Origin: Syntrophomonadaceae bacterium
GTDB lineage: Bacteria; Bacillota_D; Dethiobacteria; DTU022; PWGO01
Assembly: GCA_003554535.1 (NCBI GenBank)
Contig: PWGT01000151.1
Location: forward strand, 1 to 32,273
Direction of reading: 5' to 3'
Length of the DNA: 32,273 nucleotides
Shown here piece by piece: positions 15,775 to 22,811 of the stretch. The stretch's first letter is position 1; each line of letters starts with the position of its first letter. A program made the translations under genes and the position numbers. The notes below the pieces were generated by a model, which worked only from the letters and a program-made list of their open reading frames with translations, did not search any database and was not told the DNA's origin.

Positions 15775-16455
15775 GTGCGTTATTTAGATGCCGCTCAACT
15801 AGAACCAGAAAATGAATTAATATTAACCCGTCTGCCCGATGAGCTTTCTACTAGAAGTGAAATAACGCATTATGTGGAAGAGGCCAAGTCGGCAATGAAC
15901 TTACAAGGTGCTTATGAAAGAGTTCCTGTAATTGAAAGAGAGAACGAAAGAGTAAACTTGGGAGGTACCTGGTTTGCAAGCCGTGTTTTAAGAATAAATT
16001 TGGAAAAGGCTGAAGAGGTTTTTCCGTATGTAATAACTTGTGGTAATGAATTTGAAAAATGGTATTCGGAACAAAGTTTGTTAAGAAAATACTATCTGGA
16101 TACTGTTAGTGGGGCTGTTGTATCGGTTGCCCAGGAAAAACTTATGAGTTTAATTGAAAACCAGCATAATATTCCCCAGACATCCCGTATAAGCCCGGGT
16201 TCACTGCCTGATTGGCCTATAGAACAACAACGTAAATTGTTTCATTTGTTGGGAAAAGAAGAACTTGAGAAGGAACTGGGGCTAAGATTAACAGATAGTT
16301 GTTTAATGTTACCTTCCAAATCAGTTTCAGGGCTCGTTTTTTCTGCAGAACATGACTTTGAAAGTTGTCAATTGTGTCCAAGAGAAGACTGTGAAGGACG
16401 CAAGTCACCTTTTGATCCAGAAAAAGCCAAGTACTATCGTGAATACCCCTTATAA
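15775..16455 (+). CDS. MetH activation-domain-like protein
   Basis: A 226-residue protein resembling stand-alone 'vitamin B12-dependent methionine synthase activation domain' proteins of anaerobes: an alpha/beta N-terminal half, ISPGSLPDWPIEQQRKLF (residues about 138-155, matching the SPG-x-x-x-WP-x-x-Q-x-x-LF element), LGLRLTDSCLMLPSKSVSG, and a Cys-rich end C-x-x-C-x4-C-x-x-R. In MetH this domain binds AdoMet for reductive remethylation of cobalamin. Stand-alone relatives are often beside corrinoid methyltransferases, but none is visible here. GTG at 15775 lies 6 bases after AGGAGG; a TTG at 15769 abuts that site and is rejected. Neighbours suggest a link to the flavoprotein/FeS module, by position only. 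Confidence 0.75.
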   Translation: MRYLDAAQLEPENELILTRLPDELSTRSEITHYVEEAKSAMNLQGAYERVPVIERENERVNLGGTWFASRVLRINLEKAEEVFPYVITCGNEFEKWYSEQSLLRKYYLDTVSGAVVSVAQEKLMSLIENQHNIPQTSRISPGSLPDWPIEQQRKLFHLLGKEELEKELGLRLTDSCLMLPSKSVSGLVFSAEHDFESCQLCPREDCEGRKSPFDPEKAKYYREYPL

Positions 16456-16543
16456 TTTAAACTGTAGCAGGAAGATAATGCATGAATAGAGAATTTATTT
16501 AATATTAACCAAAATTTATTAATCTATATTAGGAGGAAATTGG

Positions 16544-17794
16544 ATGTTTGATTATCTTTTAAATGAAGAACAATTGGAATTCAGAAAAGAAGTGCAAGAT
16601 TTCGTAGCACAAGTACCCCGCCAGATGATTCTGGACATGGATGAAGAAAAGATCAGGTTCCCGAAAGAATTCTTACAAGAGGCCGGCCGCAGAAATCTGA
16701 TGGGCTGCCGTTATCCCAAGAAATGGGGCGGCAGGGATTTAGACTGGCCCACTACAGCCATGGTAATGGAAGAAGTAGGCACTTTGGGTTATATCTTTGC
16801 TTGCACTTTTGGAGTGGGAGCAGAATTAGTATGTGACGCTATAATCCAGCATGGTACTGATTATCAAAAGGAGAGATACGTCAAGCCCTTGCTGGCAGGC
16901 GAAAAATTTGCGGCTGAATGCCTTACTGAACCCCGGGGTGGCTCTGATTTTTTTGGGGCAACTACCGTGGCTGAGGACAAAGGTGATTACTTTATTCTTA
17001 ACGGACAGAAAAGGTTTATCGTAGGTGCTGAAGGTGCTGATTATTTTCTGGTGTATGCCAGGACAAATACGGATCCCAATGCACCACCCCAAAAGGCACT
17101 AACTGCTTTTATAGTGGATCGGACAGATGACGTGAGAGTTGATTACATTTATGGCCTTATGGGATGTCGTGGTGGAGGAACAGGTAGAATTGTTTTTGAT
17201 AATGTTAAAGTCCCCAAAGAAAATGTCTTAGGCGAAGTAAACGGTGCTTATCCTGTCTTTAATACTATGATGATACCGGAAAGGTTGGGTACTTCGGCCA
17301 TGACTATCGGCCCTGCTCGTTCATCACTGGACGTAGCTACTCGCTATACCAGCAGGCGAAAGCAATTTGGGCAGACTATTAACCGTTTTCAAGGAGTTAG
17401 TTTTCAGGTAGCAGATGCAGCGAAGCTAGTTGATGCCTCACGCTCCCAGGTGCACACCACAACATTGGCAGTTGAGGCAGGAATCGATTACAGAAGAGTG
17501 CGGCGGTTAATCTGCGAAACTAAAAAGTTTGTAACGGAATCCTGTCAGGAGGCAGTAAGAAATTGTATGCAGGTTATGGGTGGTATAGGTTATACCAATG
17601 TATATCCCATAGAACGCCATTCCAGAGACCTTGGACTTGCATCTATCTGGGTAGGAACCAATGAGGTGATGTCAGTGGTAGCAGCCCATGAATGGTATCG
17701 TGAATATGAAGAAAACAGAAAAGCAATGAAAGAACGTGACTATGAGCATGATGCTGCAGAGGCGCATGCTGAGGACGAAAAAATATATGAATAA
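16544..17794 (+). CDS. Acyl-CoA dehydrogenase
   Basis: FAD enzyme of 416 residues that introduces an alpha,beta double bond into an acyl-CoA and passes electrons to ETF. Features: AAECLTEPRGGSDFFG (123-138) FAD/substrate loop, RRKQFGQTINRFQGVSFQVAD split over 271-291, and QVMGGIGYTNVYPIERHSRD near 343-362. The Glu used as catalytic base in short/medium-chain enzymes (the E of YEGT) is Val370 here (IWVGTNEV). Instead Glu246 in MIPERLG aligns with the base of isovaleryl-CoA and long-chain dehydrogenases. The tail (391-416) is unusually charged with several His. AGGAGG lies upstream. Placed after etfAB and the flavoproteins, it is the likely electron donor; substrate unknown. Confidence 0.93.
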   Translation: MFDYLLNEEQLEFRKEVQDFVAQVPRQMILDMDEEKIRFPKEFLQEAGRRNLMGCRYPKKWGGRDLDWPTTAMVMEEVGTLGYIFACTFGVGAELVCDAIIQHGTDYQKERYVKPLLAGEKFAAECLTEPRGGSDFFGATTVAEDKGDYFILNGQKRFIVGAEGADYFLVYARTNTDPNAPPQKALTAFIVDRTDDVRVDYIYGLMGCRGGGTGRIVFDNVKVPKENVLGEVNGAYPVFNTMMIPERLGTSAMTIGPARSSLDVATRYTSRRKQFGQTINRFQGVSFQVADAAKLVDASRSQVHTTTLAVEAGIDYRRVRRLICETKKFVTESCQEAVRNCMQVMGGIGYTNVYPIERHSRDLGLASIWVGTNEVMSVVAAHEWYREYEENRKAMKERDYEHDAAEAHAEDEKIYE

Positions 17795-17812
17795 GATGCA
17801 AAAATAATTTTA

Positions 17813-17854
17813 AGTAAGGAGGCTTCAAATGTATTTGTTAGAAGCCTCCTTACT
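17813..17854. repeat. 14-bp perfect inverted repeat without T-tract
   Basis: AGTAAGGAGGCTTC (17813-17826) is perfectly complementary to GAAGCCTCCTTACT (17841-17854) across a 14-base loop. It follows the acyl-CoA dehydrogenase stop by 19 bases but lacks an adjoining T-run on either strand. The left arm carries AAGGAGG and the loop begins with an ATG six bases later, so the stem would hide that ribosome site. It may be a transcript 3' stabiliser, a weak terminator or a regulatory hairpin. Confidence 0.7.
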
Positions 17855-18090
17855 GTATTATAAACAATCTTGAATTTTTTTTAAGAAAGACAATATATCT
17901 GGACTTATTTTGGAATGTCTTAATAAATTTTAGATTTATTTAGAATTAGAGGAGGATTTTTGTCATTGATGAAGAAATAATAGTATTAGTCCCGAAAATT
18001 GTCTTAGAACTAATTCAAAAAGATTAAATTTGTCTTAAAATGGACATTTTTGTTTGAGAACAATCATGATAGATGAAAGGAGGGAAGACA

Positions 18091-18804
18091 GTGGCAAAAA
18101 AGGAATATTCAAAAACTGAAGCTGCCAATCTTTTAGGTACTACCCCGGATGCTATTCAGAAACGGATCCAACGTGGCAAAATTGAAGCTTATAAAAACGA
18201 TAAAGGACAGTGGCGTGTCTACCTTGATGATGAAGAGATAAAACAGCAAAGCAAAGGGCAAAAACGTAAAAAAAGCACTACTAAAAAGAAGGCAAGCACT
18301 AGCAAGACTACTACTTCTACCAAAACAACCAAACCTGCAGCTTCTGCGGGTAGTGTTGCTGCTCAGGGCAAGCCTCAAACAACAGAAGCATCTTACCAAA
18401 CCTCTGCTTCAAGTGGGCAGGAATCAAAAACGCAAGAAACAAAACCTGTTACCCCAAGAGAACTTCCTACCCATGGAAAAGACAATACATCTTATGAGTT
18501 GAAAGGAGGTTCGGGAATGGTGGATGATTTGTTAAATAAAGCCAAAGAGACAGTTGATAGCACCAGGGAAAAAGCCGAAGAGTTTGCTAACTATGTGGTG
18601 GAAAAAGGTGAAGACCAGCGAGAACAGGTGCGTAATATTGCTCAAATGGCAGTGGATACTAAAGAGGCGAAAAAGAATGAATTACAGGCAAAAGTTGCCG
18701 AGAAAGTTGTAGCAGTGAGGAGCAAAGTTGTTACCAGGCAGGATGTTGAAGAATTGGAACGCAAAATAGAAACCTTGAATAGAAAGCTACAAGCAAAAGA
18801 TTAA
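18091..18804 (+). CDS. HTH protein with Lys/Thr-rich linker and phasin-like C-terminal domain
   Basis: A 237-residue protein in three parts. Residues 1-50 form a MerR/excisionase-like helix-turn-helix (YSKTEAANLLGTTPDAIQ then RIQRGKIEAYK and a WRV beta wing). Residues about 51-140 are a low-complexity Lys/Thr/Ser/Gln-rich linker, histone-tail-like. Residues about 143-237 form one long charged helical domain ending VTRQDVEELERKIETLNRKL, the pattern of phasin-family (PHA-granule-associated) proteins. GTG at 18091 is 6 bases after AAAGGAGGG; ATG at 18073 lies upstream of that site and is rejected. It could link nucleoid and granule or membrane, as PhaF does with the opposite domain order. No PHA synthase is visible here. 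Confidence 0.75.
   Translation: MAKKEYSKTEAANLLGTTPDAIQKRIQRGKIEAYKNDKGQWRVYLDDEEIKQQSKGQKRKKSTTKKKASTSKTTTSTKTTKPAASAGSVAAQGKPQTTEASYQTSASSGQESKTQETKPVTPRELPTHGKDNTSYELKGGSGMVDDLLNKAKETVDSTREKAEEFANYVVEKGEDQREQVRNIAQMAVDTKEAKKNELQAKVAEKVVAVRSKVVTRQDVEELERKIETLNRKLQAKD
18517..18804 (+). CDS. Nested internal-start product: phasin-like domain alone
   Basis: AAAGGAGGT (18502-18510) stands 7 bases before an in-frame ATG at 18517 inside the HTH-phasin gene, at the exact border between the linker and the helical domain. Initiation there would give a 95-residue protein, MVDDLLNKAKETVDS onward, consisting only of the phasin-like domain. The same codons (KGGSG) also read as an ordinary flexible linker, so the site could be fortuitous, but its match and spacing are better than those of many genes in this window. 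Confidence 0.45.
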   Translation: MVDDLLNKAKETVDSTREKAEEFANYVVEKGEDQREQVRNIAQMAVDTKEAKKNELQAKVAEKVVAVRSKVVTRQDVEELERKIETLNRKLQAKD

Positions 18805-18834
18805 TATGAGCAATTATCTTCTTCTTTTTGTATT

Positions 18835-18871
18835 GAGGTAGGTGTTTTGAGAACATCTACCTCTTTCCTTT
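18835..18871 (+). terminator. Rho-independent terminator after the HTH-phasin gene
   Basis: GAGGTAGGTGTT (18835-18846) pairs with AACATCTACCTC (18852-18863) over a five-base loop, with one G-T wobble, followed by TTTCCTTT. It ends the HTH-phasin transcript. Confidence 0.8.
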
Positions 18872-18946
18872 AATTAGGGGCTGCTTATATAATAAAAATA
18901 GATTATAATGTATTAGAGTAGTTTAAGAGAAAGCAGGTGGTAATTA

Positions 18947-19765
18947 ATGGTTGAATCTGATATTTCAAGGAAAAAAAGTTTATTTGCCAAGCAGCGGAAA
19001 CCAATAATTATAGCTCACAGAGGGGATTCGATATATTATCCGGAAAATACTCTTATAGCTTTAGAAACTGCTTTGTATAAAGGGGCAGATGCCTTAGAAA
19101 TGGATGTAAGGGTTACATCAGACAGAAATGTTGTTTTGATGCATGATAGAACAATTGACAGAACTACTGATGGAATAGGAAAAGTCGAAGAGATGACTTT
19201 GGAAGAGGTTAAGAGCCTGGATGCAGGTTATAATTTTAGGTTTTATAACAATTATCCTTTTAGAGGTAAAGGATTGGAAGTTCCCACCCTGGAAGAAGTG
19301 CTAAATAATTTTCCTGATCAGTTGTTAGTATTGGAAATTAAAGAAAATGATTTAGCAACGGTAGAGGAAGTAGCCAAGCTCATAACCCGATATGAAGCAG
19401 AAAATAGAGTTTTGGTTATAAGTTTTCATGATTCAGCTTTAAATATGTTTCGCAAATTAACCCCTAATGTACCCACTTGTGGAGGAGTAAGGGAGTCATT
19501 AATATTTTATATGCTTTCCCACATGGGGGCAGCCAGGTGGGTGGATTGGTTTTTTGATTGCCTGGTTTATATCCCGGGATATGCAATTTTGACTGAATCA
19601 TTAAAGAAGGAAGCATATTTAACCGGGCTTCATATTTATGCATCTACTACGAATAGCCAGAAAGAAATGTGGACTATGATTGAAGATGGAGTAGAAGGTA
19701 TCTTGACTGATTACCCGGCATTACTTAAAAAAGTAATCCAAAAATATTATGCCTTCTCTGTATAA
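18947..19765 (+). CDS. Glycerophosphodiester phosphodiesterase (GDPD family)
   Basis: Hydrolyses glycerophosphodiesters to glycerol-3-phosphate and an alcohol, in phospholipid turnover. The catalytic set is visible: AHRGD (23-27, His24/Arg25), PENT (32-35), EMD (51-53, metal ligands Glu51 and Asp53), MHDRTIDRTTDGIG (65-78, His66), then LEIKEND in the TIM-barrel core, and EGILTDYP near the end. Length of 272 residues is usual. There is no signal peptide, so it is a cytoplasmic type. The segment around residues 185-205 (FYMLSHMGAARWVDWFFD split by the loop) is more hydrophobic than usual. GCAGGTGG precedes ATG. It converges with the hydrolase on the other strand with only a 10-base gap and no clear terminator. 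Confidence 0.93.
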   Translation: MVESDISRKKSLFAKQRKPIIIAHRGDSIYYPENTLIALETALYKGADALEMDVRVTSDRNVVLMHDRTIDRTTDGIGKVEEMTLEEVKSLDAGYNFRFYNNYPFRGKGLEVPTLEEVLNNFPDQLLVLEIKENDLATVEEVAKLITRYEAENRVLVISFHDSALNMFRKLTPNVPTCGGVRESLIFYMLSHMGAARWVDWFFDCLVYIPGYAILTESLKKEAYLTGLHIYASTTNSQKEMWTMIEDGVEGILTDYPALLKKVIQKYYAFSV

Positions 19766-19775
19766 AATTTATAAA

Positions 19776-20930
19776 TTAAGATTCCTGGTTTTTAATCTTT
19801 AGCCATTCAACAGCTGGCTTCCAAACTTGTTCGTGAGCGTTATTGCCCACTATCAAGTCAATGTGTCCTGCAGAACTAGAGGCAATAAGGTTTTCAGGGT
19901 CATCCGGAGAAATGACTTCCCGGGCTAGGAAAACACTCTCGGGGGAGGCTATGAGATCTTCAGTCCCGTAAAAGAAAAGAAAGTTTTTATCGGTGTGCCT
20001 TAATTGGCGTAATTGATTCAAGTAATTTGTAATTTTTTCTTTGGCTGAATACCCACCGGTGTGAATATACTGGATAAAAAACCTTTGCAATGCTCTGGGC
20101 ATGGGTTCCGTAATTTGCCCAAGCAGGGTTCTAATGGTGGAATTGCTTATATTCATAGGATTGAAAAGGTAAGGAGAGAGCAAGTTAAACCTTATAAACC
20201 AATCGGGAAGTGTGCGAATGGTCCGGGTTAATGGAACCATATTTTGCGCAAGATTGCCTAGCAAGGCATCTTCTTCGAATCCAAGTAAAGTAGTGGTAAA
20301 ATTAATATAGCGTATAAATCTAAAAAAGATTTTATTAAATGCCATGGGGCTACCAATGGTAATTAGGTTTTTTATAGGATTATCTGGCTTTTTTGCCATT
20401 AAGGAGTAAGCAGTCATTCCGCCTAAGCTATAACCTATCCATGATAATTCATCTTTCTTACTGTGTTCACAAACAAAATTAATAACAGCAGGTAATTCTA
20501 TGTTTGCGAGGTCGTTGTAACTGTATTTATTAGAAACCCGGTATTTTTTTTTGTAATAGGTGCTATTTTTGCAGTGACGACTCACATAGCGTGTGTAAAC
20601 TCTCTCTGCGTATCCGGGATGAAAAAGGTATACATCAAATCCTTCAGCAGCCAATAAATTTGCAAACGAATTTGGCTCATTAAGCTGCAAGTTGTTGCCT
20701 TTATCGTCTACTCGGAATAGGTTTGCATTTGAGGAAACCCCGGGGCTCATTATAACAGGGCCTCGCTTGGGAACATCTCTGGCTGCAGAATATATATGCT
20801 TTACAAACAACTCCCTATCTTTAGCTTGTGCAAATAAGTCTTCAGCTACAAGATAGTAGGGAGGAGTTGGAAGTATCGCATCCACTAAATTTCTACTAAT
20901 TCTCCAGTCCATTGCTATCATTTTAGACAT
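19776..20930 (-). CDS. Alpha/beta hydrolase (lipase-like)
   Basis: Alpha/beta-hydrolase-fold protein of 384 residues. The triad can be placed: Ser168 in GYSLGG, Asp325 in YGTEDLIAS and His356 in SAGHIDLIVG. An N-terminal PVIMSPGVSSNANLF element matches the oxyanion-hole strand, and FDVYLFHPGYAERVY matches the strand-4 turn seen in lipase-like and PHA-synthase-like members. The nucleophile is Ser, not Cys, so it is a hydrolase rather than a PHA synthase; a lipid-ester or polyester substrate is an inference. No signal peptide. It has a near-consensus promoter about 36 bases upstream and a weak ribosome site (AAGAAG). Confidence 0.85.
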   Translation of the reverse strand: MSKMIAMDWRISRNLVDAILPTPPYYLVAEDLFAQAKDRELFVKHIYSAARDVPKRGPVIMSPGVSSNANLFRVDDKGNNLQLNEPNSFANLLAAEGFDVYLFHPGYAERVYTRYVSRHCKNSTYYKKKYRVSNKYSYNDLANIELPAVINFVCEHSKKDELSWIGYSLGGMTAYSLMAKKPDNPIKNLITIGSPMAFNKIFFRFIRYINFTTTLLGFEEDALLGNLAQNMVPLTRTIRTLPDWFIRFNLLSPYLFNPMNISNSTIRTLLGQITEPMPRALQRFFIQYIHTGGYSAKEKITNYLNQLRQLRHTDKNFLFFYGTEDLIASPESVFLAREVISPDDPENLIASSSAGHIDLIVGNNAHEQVWKPAVEWLKIKNQES

Positions 20931-20965
20931 TTATTTACTTCTTTTCTTATAATTATAATGTTTGA

Positions 20966-20995
20966 ATTATAGCATAAATCTAAACTGTATGTCAA
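20966..20995 (-). promoter_or_regulatory. Near-consensus SigA promoter for the 19776-20930 hydrolase
   Basis: On the minus strand a perfect TTGACA (20995-20990) and perfect TATAAT (20971-20966) are separated by 18 bases, with TGC directly before the -10 box (extended -10). This is the strongest promoter match in the window. Confidence 0.8.
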
Positions 20996-21053
20996 TTCCC
21001 ATAAATACTATAAAAGTCCATTTAAGCCTCTTCCAATTTAACTTTAGGCAACA

Positions 21054-21938
21054 TTAAAATTGAGGCGACTTGACCACTTTTTTCCCCATAAAATCCCATA
21101 CTGCTGCATTGACCAGGTCGGGCCTTTCTATAAGAGTAGTATGAGTTCCCTGGGGAATCATTATGAAGTCTACTTCTGGAATTTCATCTCGCATGATGTA
21201 AGCTAATTTAACTGGTGTAAAAAGATCTTTCTCGCCGCCAATTACCATGGTAGGCACTTTGATTTTAGGTAAAACATGGCGTGCTGAATGGTTTATAGAA
21301 GAAAGGGCCATGCGTAAACCATTGGGAACATCTACTACTTGCTGATGCTGATAAAAATCTTGCATTAATTCGGCACTGGCCCTGGTAGAGCCAATAAGCT
21401 TGGCCACCTGATGAACTACAGGAAGTTTAAAAGCATTTTGCCAGATCCTATTGGTTGTGTTGGGTATTTTATGTGCCATTGCACCCAACAGTTTTTCCCA
21501 AACGTAAGTAGGAACGGGGAGACCGTAAAAAGTAGAAAGGGGGTTCTCATAGGGACCAGTAATAATAATCAGGGCATTGGCCCTAGAAGGAAATAGGTTA
21601 TAAAACTCCAATATTATTTGTACTCCTAATGAAAAACCTGCCAGTACGGCATTATCAAATTCCAAATGATCCATTAAAGAAAGCAAATCCTTGGCGCTGG
21701 ACTCAATATCTACATTTTCCGGATCGGCAGGAAGCCCAGAGTATTTGTGACCCCTTAGATCCCAAGTGACAATTTGATAATTAGTAGAGAGATCTTCAAC
21801 AAAAAACTTCCAGTAAGATTCTGTGCAAAAAAGACCGTTTACTAGAATTATAGGTGTTTCCGACTCTGTTTCTCCGTGAACTTGATAAGAAATTCTGGTA
21901 CCATCCCAACTTTTAAAACTTTTTCTGGTGGAAAAAAT
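21054..21938 (-). CDS. Alpha/beta hydrolase, apparent ATT start
   Basis: Alpha/beta hydrolase of 294 residues, by the proposed start. Its conserved frame runs from 21938: GTRISYQVHG, LVNGLFCTESYWKFF (oxyanion region), TWDLRGHKYSG, then nucleophile Ser103 in AGFSLGVQ, Asp238 in GGEKDLFTP and His266 in QGTHTTLIERP. The first conventional start is TTG at 21686, which would delete the first 84 residues including the oxyanion strand. A stop codon lies 39 bases upstream of 21938, with no ATG, GTG or TTG in between. AAAAGGGGGT sits 7 bases before ATT at 21938, so ATT is the best-placed start. A perfect-hexamer promoter lies about 90 bases upstream. Substrate unknown. Confidence 0.8.
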   Translation of the reverse strand: MFSTRKSFKSWDGTRISYQVHGETESETPIILVNGLFCTESYWKFFVEDLSTNYQIVTWDLRGHKYSGLPADPENVDIESSAKDLLSLMDHLEFDNAVLAGFSLGVQIILEFYNLFPSRANALIIITGPYENPLSTFYGLPVPTYVWEKLLGAMAHKIPNTTNRIWQNAFKLPVVHQVAKLIGSTRASAELMQDFYQHQQVVDVPNGLRMALSSINHSARHVLPKIKVPTMVIGGEKDLFTPVKLAYIMRDEIPEVDFIMIPQGTHTTLIERPDLVNAAVWDFMGKKVVKSPQF

Positions 21939-22028
21939 AGCTTGGACCCCCTTTTTTGAAACTGATGTTTAGTAAGCAATCTTATTGAAACTTGACATTA
22001 ATATCTATGTACAAACCTATACAAAATT

Positions 22029-22059
22029 ATTATATCACAAAAAAATGAAAGCATGTCAA
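22029..22059 (-). promoter_or_regulatory. SigA promoter upstream of the ATT-start hydrolase
   Basis: On the minus strand TTGACA (22059-22054) and TATAAT (22034-22029) are both perfect, separated by 19 bases, with TGA before the -10 box giving an extended -10. It lies just past the end of the ABC operon and would drive the hydrolase gene starting at 21938. Confidence 0.7.
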
Positions 22060-22067
22060 AACTATAA

Positions 22068-22811
22068 TTACCATTTTCCCAATTTAGATAACATTTCTTC
22101 CAATTCTTCATGTTCCCCCAAATGGGAACCATTAAACCCGTCATTGTATGCTTTAGAGCTAGCTTCTTCTAATGTGCCTATGAACATGATTTCTCCTTCA
22201 TTAAGAAGGCTTATTCGGTGACATAGTTGGGATATTTCACGAATATCATGGCTGGTATAAACAATGGTTTTTCCCCAATCAGAGAGGGTAGATATAAAAT
22301 CTACTATTTCTTTTTTGGATTTAATATCCACCCCTAAAGTCGGTTCATCCATTATCATTATTTGGGGGTCATGGATCAAAGAAACCCCAATATTTAACCT
22401 CCTTTTCATCCCTTCAGATAAATGTTCAACTTTTTTCTGCAGATTGTTTTGAAGTCCCACTATGCCAGCAATATCCTTTAAGTGGTTTGAGGAAAAATTT
22501 GCTGAAACCATATTGCTCCAAAACTTTAGATTGTCTTCTACAGTTAGTTGCATGTGAAGAGATAGTTGTTGAGGCACATAGCTAATAAGCTGGCGAACTT
22601 TTTCTTTATTTGAAGTAACGCTATTTTCATTTATTAGGATATCGCCGGAAGTAGGGGGGATTACGGTAGCCATCATGGCCAGTAAAGTTGATTTGCCTGC
22701 TCCATTAGGCCCCAATAGCCCAAATATTTCGCCTTCACCCACGAAAAAGCTTACATCTTTTACCACGAGATTGGAGCCAAATTTTTTGGTAACATTTTTA
22801 GCTTTAATCAT
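22068..22811 (-). CDS. ABC transporter ATP-binding protein
   Basis: ATPase subunit of an ABC-2-type exporter, 247 residues. Walker A GPNGAGKST (34-42), Q-loop Gln81, signature LSEGMKRR (131-138), Walker B IMIMDEP (151-157, catalytic Glu156), D-loop region GVD, and H-loop His188 in YTSHD. The LSEGM-type signature is usual for ABC-2 exporters of lipids, drugs or antibiotics. ATG overlaps the preceding permease gene by 8 bases, with AAAGGTGGG upstream, so it is the last gene of a four-gene operon. The C-terminal tail (220-247) is short, with no extra domain. Confidence 0.95.
   Translation of the reverse strand: MIKAKNVTKKFGSNLVVKDVSFFVGEGEIFGLLGPNGAGKSTLLAMMATVIPPTSGDILINENSVTSNKEKVRQLISYVPQQLSLHMQLTVEDNLKFWSNMVSANFSSNHLKDIAGIVGLQNNLQKKVEHLSEGMKRRLNIGVSLIHDPQIMIMDEPTLGVDIKSKKEIVDFISTLSDWGKTIVYTSHDIREISQLCHRISLLNEGEIMFIGTLEEASSKAYNDGFNGSHLGEHEELEEMLSKLGKW

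Noticed and set aside
19776..20930. PHA synthase identity for the 384-aa hydrolase
   Set aside because: The nucleophile is Ser in GYSLGG, not the Cys of PhaC, so despite the nearby phasin-like gene it is called a hydrolase only.
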